Positions 49,375 to 58,512 are shown, counted from the stretch's first letter. The stretch is 64,000 bases of DNA from Streptomyces sp. NRRL S-31 (GCF_000718775.1 NZ_JOCB01000076.1:1-64000); one strand, 5' to 3'. Translations and numbers: made by a program. Notes: generated by a model not told the origin, from the sequence alone.

Positions 49375-50346
49375 TCAGGACGTGTGCGGGCAGTTGCCCC
49401 GGTACTCCTCGATGGTCAGGCTCGGTCGCGGCAGCGGGCACAGGAACTGCTCGTAGCGGGTGTCGTCGTCGACGAAGCGCTTCAGCCACGAGATGCTGTA
49501 CTTCGCGATCGTGGTGTTCGAGGTGTTCGGCGTGAAGTGGGTGGCGCCGTTCAGCTCCAGGTACGCCCGGTCGAGGGAGGCCGGGAGCGTGGCGTAGAAC
49601 GGCTCGGCGTGGGTGGCGACGGGGGCGATCGTGTCGCCGTCGGCTCCGAAGATCAGGGTGGGCGTCTTGACCTCGGGCCAGGTCTTGTCGAGGTTCCAGG
49701 GGGTCAGCGGGATCGCCGCCTGGAGCGAGGGCCGGGACTTGGCGGCCTCCAGGGAGCCGCCGCCGCCCATCGAGTGGCCCATGACGCCGAGGCGGCCGGC
49801 GTCCACGCGACCACGGACGGAACTGGTCCGGGTGAGGTAGTCGAGCGCGGCGAGCAGCTGGTTCCCCCGGGAGTCGGGCTGGTCCAGCGTGGTGAGCGTG
49901 TCGATGGTGAAGACCACGAAGCCCTGGGACGCCAGGCGCGGGCCGAGCCAGGAGATGGAGGACTGGGTGCCGGTGTAGCCGGGAGAGACTGCCACGGCGC
50001 CGAAGGTGCCGTCGGCGGTGCTGGTCGGGTAGTAGATGGTGCCCCCGCCGAAGCCGGTCACGGAGAGCCGGGAGACGGTCGTCTCCGAGACGGCGTACGG
50101 GCCGCGGAGCGCCTCGATGCTGGACTCGGTCGGCGCCGGACCGCGTTCGTAGGGGTTGTCGGCGCCGTGGGCCGCCGGTCCGCCGAGCGTGGTCAGGCCG
50201 ACGACGGCGGTGACCGCCGCGGCGAGGGCCGCGAGCCTTCCGGCCGGGCGGGTCGGGCGCGGACGGTGGGCCGGTGCCGTGGTGCTGGTACGGGTGCTGG
50301 TACTGCTGCTGACGCTGGTGCCGGCGCTGGTACGCGGGTGCTGCAC
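49375..50346 (-). CDS. Secreted polyester hydrolase of the PET-hydrolase / cutinase type
   Basis: 323 residues from GTG 50346 with GAGAGGA upstream. A signal sequence with an unusually long Ser/Thr/Pro-rich front (residues 1-35) leads to cleavage after AAHGA; the mature enzyme starts [20 protein letters not shown]. It follows Thermobifida-type cutinases and type II PETases nearly block by block: [15 protein letters not shown] [27 protein letters not shown], catalytic Ser192 in GHSMGGGGS, Trp217 in TPWNLDKTW, Asp238 in [14 protein letters not shown], His270 in NGATHFTPN, and a C-terminal disulfide pair (QFLCPLP, GNCPH). It hydrolyses cutin and other polyesters; PET activity is plausible. Confidence 0.93.
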   Translation of the reverse strand: MQHPRTSAGTSVSSSTSTRTSTTAPAHRPRPTRPAGRLAALAAAVTAVVGLTTLGGPAAHGADNPYERGPAPTESSIEALRGPYAVSETTVSRLSVTGFGGGTIYYPTSTADGTFGAVAVSPGYTGTQSSISWLGPRLASQGFVVFTIDTLTTLDQPDSRGNQLLAALDYLTRTSSVRGRVDAGRLGVMGHSMGGGGSLEAAKSRPSLQAAIPLTPWNLDKTWPEVKTPTLIFGADGDTIAPVATHAEPFYATLPASLDRAYLELNGATHFTPNTSNTTIAKYSISWLKRFVDDDTRYEQFLCPLPRPSLTIEEYRGNCPHTS

Positions 50347-50553
50347 GACGAGTCGTCCTCTCGGTCGCGGCGGGCCGTGCGTTCGGAGCCGTCGGCACGC
50401 GCGAGCGTACGACGGCCCCGTGGCACCGCCAGGGGGGGTTGGCAGTGCCACTGTCGGTGCCGGGCCGCGCCACCGGACCGGCAATATCACCGGTCTCGTG
50501 ACACACCAGCGCCCTGATGCCGCCTCTCGTGCGCGAAGTGGCCGGACGGGCGG

Positions 50554-50763
50554 CTACGGACGCCACACCTCGGGTCCGCCGCCCCGCCACCGCACCCAGT
50601 CCGCGCCCGCCACCTCGTCGGGCTCCATCCCGGACAGGCCGGCCCCGCGCAGGAATTCCGCGACGTCGAGCAGCGTGTAGGCCATGCCGAGGAAGCGGTC
50701 ACCGAGGCGGACACGCCGGCCGCCGTCCTCGGCGGGCTCGTACACGACGACACTCGGGGTCAT
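50554..50763 (-). CDS. Small conserved hypothetical protein
   Basis: A 69-residue product from ATG 50763 (an in-frame upstream ATG would add 15 residues). Sequence MTPSVVVYEPAEDGGRRVRL, DRFLGMAYTLLDVAEFLRGA and a C-terminal DWVRWRGGGPEVWRP. Codon use is normal, but the ribosome binding site is weak. Similar short proteins are frequent in Streptomyces and have no known role. It lies between a polyesterase and a P450 gene. Confidence 0.65.
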   Translation of the reverse strand: MTPSVVVYEPAEDGGRRVRLGDRFLGMAYTLLDVAEFLRGAGLSGMEPDEVAGADWVRWRGGGPEVWRP

Positions 50764-50909
50764 GGGACCAGCGTCGCTGAGCGGCCCCGTGAGCGCACGG
50801 CGGGTCACCGCTCGGCGCCCGCGGAGCGCACCCTCGGGTTCAGGTGGTCCGGCCGGCGGAGCAGACCGCGTGTTTCAGGCCGTCCGGCCGACGCAGCACA
50901 CCCGCGTGC

Positions 50910-52139
50910 TCAGGCCGTCCGCCCCGCGGGTCCGAACGTCACGGGCAGCCGCAGTGGGCCGCGCAGGCCGCCGGGCCGCCAGCGCAGCTCGCCCGGCGGC
51001 ACCGCCAGGGCCAGGTCCGGGAGGCGGCGCAGCACCGTGCCGATGGCGATCCGGCCCTCCAGCCGGGCGAGCGGCGCGCCCAGGCAGTAGTGGATGCCGT
51101 GCCCGAAGGCCAGGTGGCCGTTGTCCCGGCGGGTGATGTCCAGCCGGTCGGGGTCGGTGAACCGCGCCGGGTCCCGGCCCGCGATCGCGGACGCCACCAC
51201 CACGGTCGCCCCGCGCGGGATGGTCACACCGGCGATCTCGATGTCCTCGCGGGCGAAGCGGGCGATGCCCGGGCTCACCGGGCCGTCGTAGCGGAGGAAC
51301 TCCTCGACCGCGTCGGGCAGTGCCTCGGGGTGGTCCCGCAGCAGGGCCAGCTGGTCGGGGTGGGTGAGGAGCGCGGCGATGCCGCTGCCGATCAGGTTGA
51401 CCGTCGTGATGTAGCCGGCCACCAGGAGCAGGAAGGTCATCGCGATCAGCTCGTCCCCGGTCAGCCGCTGCTCCTCGTCGTGGGCGCTGATCAGCGCGCT
51501 GAGGAGGTCGTCGCCCGGCCGGGCCCGCTTGGCCTCGAGGTGTTCCGTGACATAGCCGTGCATCCGCCGCCACGCCTCGTCGACCACGGCCGGGTCCGGC
51601 ATCGTCTCGCCGCGTACCAGCATGGCGTCGGTCCAGCGCTGGAAGTCGTTTCGGTCGTCCGCCGGGACGCCGAGGAGTTCGCCGATGACGGTGACGGGCA
51701 ACGGCAGCGCGAAGTCCGCCACGAGTTCGGCGCGGCCGGCCGGTACCACCGCGTCGAGCAGCCGGTCGGCGATGTCCTGGACGCGGGGGCCCAGCGCGGC
51801 GACCCGGCGCGCGGTGAACGCCTTCGACACCAGGCGGCGCAGCCGGGTGTGGTCGGGCGGGTCGCAGCGCAGCATGGTGCTCGTCATCGAGGCGCGCTCG
51901 AACGCGGGCAGCTGCGCGATGAGGCGGGGGTCCGAGGCGTCGCGGACGTCGCTGCCGAGTCTGGGGTCGGACAGGGCGGCGAGTCCGTCCTCGTGGCGTG
52001 TGATCAGCCAGGCGTCCAGCCCGCCGGCGAGTACCGCGCGCCTGACCGGGCCGTCCTCGCGCAGCCGCCGGTAGAGCGGGAAGGGGTCCGCCAGGAAGGC
52101 CGGATCGGAGTATGGGAGAAGGACCGGTTGCTGACTCAT
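50910..52139 (-). CDS. Cytochrome P450 (CYP107-like) with atypical I-helix
   Basis: 409 residues, ATG 52139 with GGGAGG. Class I bacterial P450, soluble. The heme-binding loop LAFGHGIHYCLGAPLARLE supplies the Cys ligand. The K-helix EEFLRYDGPVSPGIARFARE with the Glu-x-x-Arg pair and the C-helix region TRLRRLVSKAFTARRV are normal. The I-helix reads LLLVAGYITTVNLI, where other members have AG(H/D)ETT; the acidic residue next to the catalytic Thr is Ile. This would alter proton delivery to the oxygen. It needs external ferredoxin and reductase. The substrate is unknown; no biosynthetic genes adjoin it. Confidence 0.93.
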   Translation of the reverse strand: MSQQPVLLPYSDPAFLADPFPLYRRLREDGPVRRAVLAGGLDAWLITRHEDGLAALSDPRLGSDVRDASDPRLIAQLPAFERASMTSTMLRCDPPDHTRLRRLVSKAFTARRVAALGPRVQDIADRLLDAVVPAGRAELVADFALPLPVTVIGELLGVPADDRNDFQRWTDAMLVRGETMPDPAVVDEAWRRMHGYVTEHLEAKRARPGDDLLSALISAHDEEQRLTGDELIAMTFLLLVAGYITTVNLIGSGIAALLTHPDQLALLRDHPEALPDAVEEFLRYDGPVSPGIARFAREDIEIAGVTIPRGATVVVASAIAGRDPARFTDPDRLDITRRDNGHLAFGHGIHYCLGAPLARLEGRIAIGTVLRRLPDLALAVPPGELRWRPGGLRGPLRLPVTFGPAGRTA

Positions 52140-52327
52140 CGCGCCTCCCGGGCCGACTTGGGCCACCGATGCCCCGTTGGTCAGGTCTCTCGACTTGTAC
52201 CCGGAATGCCCGTCCCGGCAACGCCAGGCGCTCCTCCGCCCCGCCCCCGCCCCTCGCACCGGCCACTCCCGCCGGTCGCCGGCCGCCGCGCGCCGCGCCC
52301 CGGTCGCCGCGTGGCCTGCGCGTTCGG

Positions 52328-52903
52328 TCAGCGGCTGCCCGTCCAGGTGTGGGCCACGTCGACCACCACTTGGCCGGACAGTCGGAACACCCGGAACGGC
52401 AGGCGGGCGCGGACGCCGAGACCGATCTGGGTCTCCCCCTCGAAGCTCCCGGCGAAGCGGGTGTCCCGGAAGGTGCGGTACCCGCTGACGTCCACACCCG
52501 GAAGGGTGCGGCCGACCTGCCCGGGGTACGTGGGCGAGCCGGTCTCCGGGTCGTACCCGGGCGCCCCGACGCGGATGTCGAGGACGGCGCCGCCGCCCAC
52601 CGGGATGTGGTCGCCGGTCGCGATCTGCTCGAGCCGGTCGACGTACCGGACGGAGTAGCCGACGGTGTCGCCGCCGGGCACGTCGAAGACCATGCGGTCG
52701 AAGCAGTCGTGCCGGCCGGTCCTGACGTTCGCCAGCGGCACGGCTCCCGATGTGGCTCCGCCCTTGTCCCCGCTGCCCCAGCCGGTCGGACAGGCCGTGG
52801 TGCCCGGCGTGGCCGCCGGCGCGGCGTTCGCGGCGGTCGCCGCCGTCCCCAGCCCGGCTCCCGCCAGCACGAGCGCCGCCAGTGCCGCCCCTGTTCGTCG
52901 CAT
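52328..52903 (-). CDS. Secreted AMIN-like domain protein
   Basis: 191 residues from ATG 52903, with GGGGGA upstream. The signal peptide (residues 1-27, ending TAANA) is followed by a beta-rich domain of about 150 residues (VRTGRHDCFDRMVFDVPGGD, TVGYSVRYVDRLEQIATGD, VRARLPFRVFRLSGQVVVDV). This corresponds to the AMIN-like domain of actinobacterial secreted proteins, where the RxxxHxxFDRxVxD pattern is typical. Its role outside the cell, perhaps in binding peptidoglycan or protein, is not established. Two cysteines (TACPTGWG and HDCFDR) could form a disulfide. Confidence 0.8.
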   Translation of the reverse strand: MRRTGAALAALVLAGAGLGTAATAANAAPAATPGTTACPTGWGSGDKGGATSGAVPLANVRTGRHDCFDRMVFDVPGGDTVGYSVRYVDRLEQIATGDHIPVGGGAVLDIRVGAPGYDPETGSPTYPGQVGRTLPGVDVSGYRTFRDTRFAGSFEGETQIGLGVRARLPFRVFRLSGQVVVDVAHTWTGSR

Positions 52904-53099
52904 GATGTCCCCCTTGGTCAGGTGTCGTACTGCTGTGATATAGGACACACGGGTTCGACGGATGGTTGTACGCCGGTCACGGCCGGGCGCTCGGCCGACG
53001 CGTCCAGGGCGTCCGGAGCGCCCCGGCCGGTCGGGCGGTCCTCCGGGTGCCGCCCGTCATCGCGAGAACGCCCAGCCGTGCCCCGGCCTTCACCCTGGC

Positions 53100-53607
53100 C
53101 CTGGCGGTGTCCGCTCGGCAACGCCCGCGGGTCGACAGCGAGCGGATGGCGCCGCCGGGCGGGGAGTGCGCCGGCGTCACCTTCGACCGGGCGGGGCGTA
53201 CTCGTGCCTCGACGACGAGGACCGCCTGGTGCTCGCGGACTCCCGTCAGCACATCGTCCGTCTCGCCCACCGGCAGGAGCCGGACGGCGCCCGGAAGTTC
53301 ACCGTCACCGACGACCGGGACCCGGGCGAGCAGGTCCCCCACGACTGCGCCACCCGGACCAGCCTCCACCCCAGCGGCACCTGCGATCCGGTCACCTCGG
53401 GGTGTCCGTCGTCGCCGACCACGCGCTGCACGAGTTCACCGCGGCGCCCGACGGCACCCCGCCGTGATGTGGCGGCAGACCTACGACCGCAGCACCGGCA
53501 TGGGCTACGACGACGACCGGGCGCCGATCACGCCGGGCCCGGACGGCACCGCCTGCGTCGGCGTGCTCGACGGCCTGGCCGCTGTACGGGACGGCGCGGG
53601 CCGGTGA
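53100..53607 (+). pseudogene. Decayed beta-propeller-type protein
   Basis: Fragments in different plus-strand frames appear to belong together: DEDRLVLADSRQHIVRLAHR and KFTVTDDRD... in one, GVSVVADHALHEFTAAPDGT in a second, and MWRQTYDRSTGMGYDDDRAP with ITPGPDGTACVGVLDGLAAV in a third. The latter pieces look like blades of a quinoprotein-like propeller. No frame is open over the full length and no start is evident. The assignment is tentative. Confidence 0.4.
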
Positions 53608-53628
53608 CGCCGCCGCGGCCGTGGCGTG

Positions 53629-54798
53629 TCAGCGCGTGACGCGCAGCAGGCGTGGCGGCCGGGCGGCGGGGTCGGGCAGGCGCAGCGGCGACCTGCCGGG
53701 GGTGATGCTGCCGAGCAGCGCGGCCCGACGGGCACCGGTGCCCGAGGGCAGTGCCCCGGGCAGGCCGTGGGCGGTGAGGAAGCCGAGGACGGCGAAGGCG
53801 AGGGCCTCCTTGGCGGCCGACGGCAGTCCCAGGTCGTCGCTGGGGCGCAGCGGCACACCGGGCAGTTCCTCCGCGAGCACGCGCATCAGTACCGGGTTGC
53901 GGACGCCGCCGCCGGAGACGACGAGCTGGGTCACGCCGTGGGCGCGGCAGGCGTCCGCCACGGTGACGGCGGTCAGCCGGGTCAGGGTGGCCAGGACGTC
54001 GGCGGTGTCCGGCACCGGCCCGGCGCCGAGGGCTTCGAGCAGGTAGGGCAGGTGGAAGTGTTCCTTGCCCGTGGTCTTCGGGGCGGGCCTGCGGTAGTAG
54101 GCGTCGGCCAGGAGGACCCGCAGCAGTTCGGGGCTGACCCGGCCGGCGGCGGCCCCGCGCCCGTCCTCGTCGTGGTCGGCGACGCCCTCGGTGAAGTGCC
54201 GTACGGCCGCGTCCAGCAGCGCGTTGGCGGGGCCGGTGTCGAAGGCCAGCGGCTCGGCGCCGGGCGCGAGGACCGTGACGTTGGCGATGCCGCCGAGGTT
54301 CAGGGCGCCGGGGGTGCCGGGCAGGCCGGACAGCAGCAGGGCGTCGGTCATGGCGGCCAGGGGCGCGCCCTGGCCGCCCGCGGCGACGTCCCGGCTGCGC
54401 AGGTCGGAGACGACCGGGAGCCCGGTCGCCTCGGCGATCCAGGCGGGCTGGCCGAGTTGGAGGGTGCCGCGGACCGTGCCGTCCTCGACCCAGTGGTGCA
54501 TGGTCTGGCCGTGCGAGACCACCAGCTCGGCGGTGCCGTCGCACAGTTCGCGCAGGGCGCGCACGGCGGTGCCGGCGAAGGCCTGGCCGACGCCGGTGTC
54601 GAGGGCGCAGATGGTCCGGGTGGTCGTGGCGGCCGGCGGCAGGGCGGCGGCGATCAGGTCCCGCACCTCGTCCGGATAGGGGACGGAGAGGTGCCCGAGG
54701 GGCCGCAGGAGCAGGCTGTCGCCCTCCAGCGCGAGGTCCGCCGCCGCGGCCTCGACGGCGTCGAACGACGTGCCCGACATCAGGCCGATCACCCGCAC
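53629..54798 (-). CDS. anmK: Anhydro-N-acetylmuramic acid kinase
   Basis: 389 residues from GTG 54798 (GGGGG upstream). It phosphorylates and opens 1,6-anhydro-MurNAc to MurNAc-6-phosphate in cell-wall recycling. Family motifs: N-terminal VIGLMSGTSFDAVEAA, GTLQLGQPAWIAEATGLPVV, ALNLGGIANVTVL, FDTGPANALLDAA, and the C-terminal VVSGGGVRNPVLM. Size and motifs agree with AnmK. It follows the sodium:solute symporter gene in the same direction with a gap of about 200 bp, and the pair may import and use muropeptide sugars. A candidate RpiR-type operator is upstream of the symporter gene. Confidence 0.93.
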   Translation of the reverse strand: MRVIGLMSGTSFDAVEAAAADLALEGDSLLLRPLGHLSVPYPDEVRDLIAAALPPAATTTRTICALDTGVGQAFAGTAVRALRELCDGTAELVVSHGQTMHHWVEDGTVRGTLQLGQPAWIAEATGLPVVSDLRSRDVAAGGQGAPLAAMTDALLLSGLPGTPGALNLGGIANVTVLAPGAEPLAFDTGPANALLDAAVRHFTEGVADHDEDGRGAAAGRVSPELLRVLLADAYYRRPAPKTTGKEHFHLPYLLEALGAGPVPDTADVLATLTRLTAVTVADACRAHGVTQLVVSGGGVRNPVLMRVLAEELPGVPLRPSDDLGLPSAAKEALAFAVLGFLTAHGLPGALPSGTGARRAALLGSITPGRSPLRLPDPAARPPRLLRVTR

Positions 54799-55000
54799 GG
54801 CGCCCCCTGGCAGGGGTTCCGCCGGGCGGGCGGGGTCGACGGCGCCTGCGATTGCTGCTGCGGCTGCGGCTGGTGCATGGCTCCTCCCGAGGGGCCGGGC
54901 GCGGTAGACGGGGCTTGGCGGTAGGGGCGTAGCACGGTACGGGGCGTCGTTCTCAGGGGCGCGGGGCCGTGCGGGGTCCGCCGGGTGGCCGGACGGCCGG

Positions 55001-56440
55001 TCACTTCGGGGCGACCGTCGCCGTCGCGCGGTCCGGTTCGGGTCCCTCGTCGGCCACCGGCATCCGGGCATCCCCGGGCGCGCGGTGGAAGAGGCTGGTC
55101 ACACCGCCCACGGCGAGGGTGATCAGCACACCGAGGGGGACGAGCCACTGCGCGGCGATCGCGGTGGGCACGGTGGTGCCGGCCACGTCCACGTCGATCC
55201 GGACGCCGCGCACGACGTACGTCATGACGCCGACCGTCACCAGGAACGCGATGACCGCGTCGGTCTCGTTCGCGCGCCGGACGATCCGCCCGAGCAGGAA
55301 GGCGCCGAGGAGCGCGCCGTAGGTGTAACCCGCGATGGTCAGTCCCGTGAGGTAGACGTTCCCGGTGCTGGTGCTGAAGGCGCAGGCGAAGAGGGCCATC
55401 AGCACGGCCCACACCAGGGTCATCAGCCGGGCGAGCCTGAGCAGGAACTCCTCCGTGGGCGCGGCGCGGAAGAAGCTGTGGATGATGTCGGCGACCGTGG
55501 AGTTCGACATGGAGTTCAGCGCCGAGGACAGCGAGCCCATCGCCGCGCCGAGGATGCCGGCCACGAGCAGGCCGGAGATCACCACGGGCAGTCCGTGCAG
55601 GATGAAGTCGGGGTAGAGGTTGTCGGAGCTGGTCAGACCGAGTTCCTTGAAGCTCTTGCCCCGGTTGTAGGACCACAGCAGCGCGCCGACGAGGGAGAAC
55701 GCGGCGAACTGGAGGGTGACGAAGACACCCGAGGCGATCATGGCTTTCTGGCCGTCGCGCAGCGAGCGGGTGGCCAGCACACGCTGGACGATCAGCTGGT
55801 CGGAGCCGTGGCTGGCCATCGCGAAGATGGCGCCGCCGATGATCGCGGTGGGGAGGGCGAACGGGCTGGTGAGGATGTGCGTGAGGCCGAAGTCGGTGTC
55901 GAAGAGCCGGAACTGGCCCGCGTGCAGGGCGCGCTGGAAGCCCGTGCCGCCGACGCGGCCGGCGAGCACGGCGATGGCGAGGAGGGCGCCGCCGAGGTAC
56001 AGGCCCATCTGGATGGCGTCGGTCCAGATGACCGCCTTGATGCCGCCGAGGTAGGTGTAGACGACGGTGATCACGGTGAGCGCGATGATGATGACGCGGT
56101 AGCTCGCGTGCACTCCGAACTCGTCGAGCAGCAGTTTGATCGGGATGGCGGAGGCGAACAGCCGGACGCCCTCGGCGAGCAGCCGGGTGAAGACGAAGGT
56201 CACCGAGGCGAGCCCCTGCGTCTTCGGTCCGAACCTGCTGCCCAGGTACTGGTAGGCGCTCACGAAGCCGCCGCGTTTGTACAGCGGGATGAGGACGGTG
56301 GCGACGACGACGCGTCCGATGACGTAGCCGAGGGCCAGTTCGACGTTGCCGAAGCCCTGCCCGCTGTAGGCGCCGCGCAGTCCGATCACGGCGATCGCCA
56401 CGAGATAGACGACGACCACCACCAGGTCGAGTTGGCGCAC
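55001..56440 (-). CDS. Sodium:solute symporter (SSS family)
   Basis: About 479 residues. AGGAG is correctly spaced for the GTG at 56440; a GTG two codons earlier (56446) would overlap the ribosome binding site. There are about 13 membrane helices. SSS signatures include YSGQGFGNVELALGYVIGRV, KAVIWTDAIQMGLYLGGALL, FAMASHGSDQLIVQRVLATR and GSLSSALNSMSNSTVADIIH (sodium-site helix). It takes up a solute with Na+. The adjoining anmK suggests an amino sugar from peptidoglycan, such as anhydroMurNAc or MurNAc, as substrate. This is inferred from context only. Confidence 0.9.
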   Translation of the reverse strand: MRQLDLVVVVVYLVAIAVIGLRGAYSGQGFGNVELALGYVIGRVVVATVLIPLYKRGGFVSAYQYLGSRFGPKTQGLASVTFVFTRLLAEGVRLFASAIPIKLLLDEFGVHASYRVIIIALTVITVVYTYLGGIKAVIWTDAIQMGLYLGGALLAIAVLAGRVGGTGFQRALHAGQFRLFDTDFGLTHILTSPFALPTAIIGGAIFAMASHGSDQLIVQRVLATRSLRDGQKAMIASGVFVTLQFAAFSLVGALLWSYNRGKSFKELGLTSSDNLYPDFILHGLPVVISGLLVAGILGAAMGSLSSALNSMSNSTVADIIHSFFRAAPTEEFLLRLARLMTLVWAVLMALFACAFSTSTGNVYLTGLTIAGYTYGALLGAFLLGRIVRRANETDAVIAFLVTVGVMTYVVRGVRIDVDVAGTTVPTAIAAQWLVPLGVLITLAVGGVTSLFHRAPGDARMPVADEGPEPDRATATVAPK

Positions 56441-56499
56441 GCTCACTCCTGACGGCTCGCCTCGCTGCTGAAAGTTTCCTTCGCACTCCCACGCATTGA

Positions 56500-56516
56500 C
56501 TGAAAAGTAGTTTCAG
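56500..56516 (-). promoter_or_regulatory. Candidate RpiR/MurR-type operator
   Basis: CTGAAA-AGTAG-TTTCAG is a perfect 6-bp inverted repeat with a 5-bp spacer, 60 bp before the symporter start. TGAAA-N5-TTTCA is a form used by RpiR-family regulators of amino-sugar genes in actinobacteria. A further TGAAAG half-site lies at about 56469. No such regulator is encoded in the window. Confidence 0.5.
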
Positions 56517-56949
56517 ATGCTCCGGGCGTCAACAACCCGGCTCGGCGAGGTCCCACGGCGGGTGGGACGAGGGCGAGTTGGCGACCGGCGCGGGGGGCGC
56601 CGCACCGGTGCGGGCGTGGCTCGGGTTGCGTTTGCCAGCCCTGGCGGCCTGCGGGAAACTGTGGGTATCAGCGTGGCCTGCCACGGAGAACGGGGCCGGC
56701 AGGCGCCGACGCTTCTCGCTCCGCCGTCCTCGTGGCGGACCCTTCGCTCTTCCCCCCGCACCGCCCTGCCCTGACGGGCGTCGCCGCCGACCCCTGGGGG
56801 CGGGACGCGGGAGAGGGTACGCCCGTGACTGCGACGGGTCCCGGAGAACCGTGACCCGCCCGGGCGCGCGCACGAGCCCGCGATCGCGCGAACACGCGAT
56901 CAACCGACCGCCGAATCCACCCTCACTCCTCTGACAGCGGAGGTGTCCC
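56517..56949. other. Gene-free segment before the metalloprotease
   Basis: About 430 bp with no supported gene. It must hold the promoter of the metalloprotease; only its GGAGG ribosome binding site (56938-56943) is clear. Short G+C-rich inverted repeats occur, but none resembles a known riboswitch. Confidence 0.45.
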
Positions 56950-58161
56950 ATGAGCCGGACCGGTCGTCTCAACTGCATCATCCCCCCGCACCTGCTCGAC
57001 AAGCTCTTGACGAACGACGACAGCGAGGTGCGCAAGGCCGCCCTCCACACCCTGCTGACCACGACACGGTTGCGGGGTGAACGAACGGTCCGCTCGTCCT
57101 TCATCGGCGCCGCGGCCGCCGGCGGCGGCAGGCGGACGGTCTTCGACTGCCGGCAGAGCAGGTCCCTGGCCTCCGCCGAGCTGGCCCGCTCGGAGGAGGG
57201 GGCGGTGTCCGGGAACGTGTCCGTCAACCGGGCGTTCGACGGACTCGGGACGACGCGCGACTTCTACACGAAGGTGTTCCAGCGCGACTCGCTCGACGAC
57301 CGGGGGATGCGCCTGGACGGGTACGTCCACTACGACATGGACTACAACAACGCGTTCTGGGACGGACGGCGGATGGTCTTCGGTGACGGCGACGGAAGGA
57401 TGTTCACCGACTTCACCGCGGCGCTCGACGTGATCGGGCACGAGCTGACCCATGCCGTCACCGAGTTCACCGCGGGGCTCGCCTACCACGACCAGCCCGG
57501 CGCCCTGAACGAGTCGATCTCCGACGTGTTCGGGTCGCTGGTCAAGCAGTGGTCGCTGAACCAGACGGCCGAGACGGCGGACTGGCTGATCGGGGCGGAC
57601 GTCTTCACGCCGGGGATCGAAGCCGACGCCCTGCGCTCGCTGAAGGCTCCGGGCGAGGCCTACGACAACTCCCAGTTCGGCAAGGACCCGCAGCCCGACC
57701 ACATGAGCAGGTACGTCAACCTGCCCAACACCGAACTGGGGGACTCCGGCGGGGTGCACATCAACTCCGGCATCCCGAACAAGGCGTTCTACCTGACGGC
57801 CAAGCGCATCGGCGGGTTCGCCTGGGAGGCCGCCGGACTCATCTGGTACGAGTCGCTCAAGGCGTCCAGCGCCGAGACCAACTTCCAGGAGTTCGCCGAC
57901 ACCACGTACCAGAAGGCCGACGAGCTCTACGGCGCCGAGAGTGCCGAGCAACTGGCCGTGCTGGCCGCGTGGCAGGAGGTGGGCATCCAGATCAGCGGGG
58001 TCCCGGCCGGTGTCGCCCGGGCGCGCAGCCTCTCGGCGGGCCGGGGCAACGGCGCGGGCCGGGAGGACGGCCTCGCGGCGCTGACCCGGCAGATCGGGAC
58101 ACTGGCCGCCCAGCTCAAGGAGTTGTCCGCGGACGTGACCGGGCTGAAGGCGGGCAAGTGA
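56950..58161 (+). CDS. Protealysin-like M4 (thermolysin family) metalloprotease
   Basis: 403 residues without a signal peptide. A short propeptide of about 50 residues carries the protealysin-type CIIPPHLLDKL motif. The M4 catalytic domain follows: FDGLGTTRDFYTKVFQRDSL, HYDMDYNNAFWDGRRMVFGD, zinc motif His164-Glu165-x-x-His168 (VIGHELTHAVTEFT), third ligand Glu188 in NESISDVFG, and His270 in GDSGGVHINSGIPN. A 60-residue C-terminal extension ends in an Ala/Leu helix. Protealysin-like enzymes mature by self-cleavage of the propeptide and may act inside or outside the cell. The next gene encodes an emfourin-type inhibitor, the expected partner. Confidence 0.92.
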   Translation: MSRTGRLNCIIPPHLLDKLLTNDDSEVRKAALHTLLTTTRLRGERTVRSSFIGAAAAGGGRRTVFDCRQSRSLASAELARSEEGAVSGNVSVNRAFDGLGTTRDFYTKVFQRDSLDDRGMRLDGYVHYDMDYNNAFWDGRRMVFGDGDGRMFTDFTAALDVIGHELTHAVTEFTAGLAYHDQPGALNESISDVFGSLVKQWSLNQTAETADWLIGADVFTPGIEADALRSLKAPGEAYDNSQFGKDPQPDHMSRYVNLPNTELGDSGGVHINSGIPNKAFYLTAKRIGGFAWEAAGLIWYESLKASSAETNFQEFADTTYQKADELYGAESAEQLAVLAAWQEVGIQISGVPAGVARARSLSAGRGNGAGREDGLAALTRQIGTLAAQLKELSADVTGLKAGK

Positions 58162-58174
58162 TCGCGGCCGAGCG

Positions 58175-58477
58175 ATGAAGGTGACCCTGGCGCGGCACGG
58201 AGGGCAGGCGGCCGCGCTCCGCCTGCGCCTCCCGCCCGAGGTGCTGGACACCGACGCGCTGCCCGAGGGCGCCGCGGCGGAGCTGGCCCGACTGGTGGCG
58301 GCGGCCGTGCCGGCGGCCGGGGCGGAAGGGACCGGCCGCGCCAGGGACGCCATGAGTTACACGATCACGGTGGAGGACGACGGCCGCTCGACCGTGCTCA
58401 CCCAGTCGGACACCACCATGTCCCGGGAGTTCAGGGCCCTGCTCGGCTGGCTGGAGAGGCACTTCGCCCGGCGGTGA
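58175..58477 (+). CDS. Emfourin-type inhibitor of the M4 protease
   Basis: 100 residues, 13 bp behind the protease gene. The pattern KVTLARHGGQAAALRLRLPP, then VLDTDALPEGAAAELARLV, SYTITVEDDGRS, TTMSREFRALLGWLERHF corresponds to emfourin (M4in), a small slow-binding inhibitor first described for Serratia protealysin and encoded beside protealysin genes in many bacteria. It lacks a signal peptide, so it would restrain the protease in the cytoplasm. A palindromic terminator follows. Confidence 0.82.
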   Translation: MKVTLARHGGQAAALRLRLPPEVLDTDALPEGAAAELARLVAAAVPAAGAEGTGRARDAMSYTITVEDDGRSTVLTQSDTTMSREFRALLGWLERHFARR

Positions 58478-58493
58478 CGCCACCCGGGTCCGG

Positions 58494-58512
58494 CCCGGCC
58501 GTCACGGCCGGG
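58494..58512 (+). terminator. Terminator-like palindrome
   Basis: CCCGGCCGT and ACGGCCGGG flank a single C. In RNA it gives a stem of at least seven G-C pairs with a 5-nt loop, 17 bp after the inhibitor stop. Confidence 0.65.
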
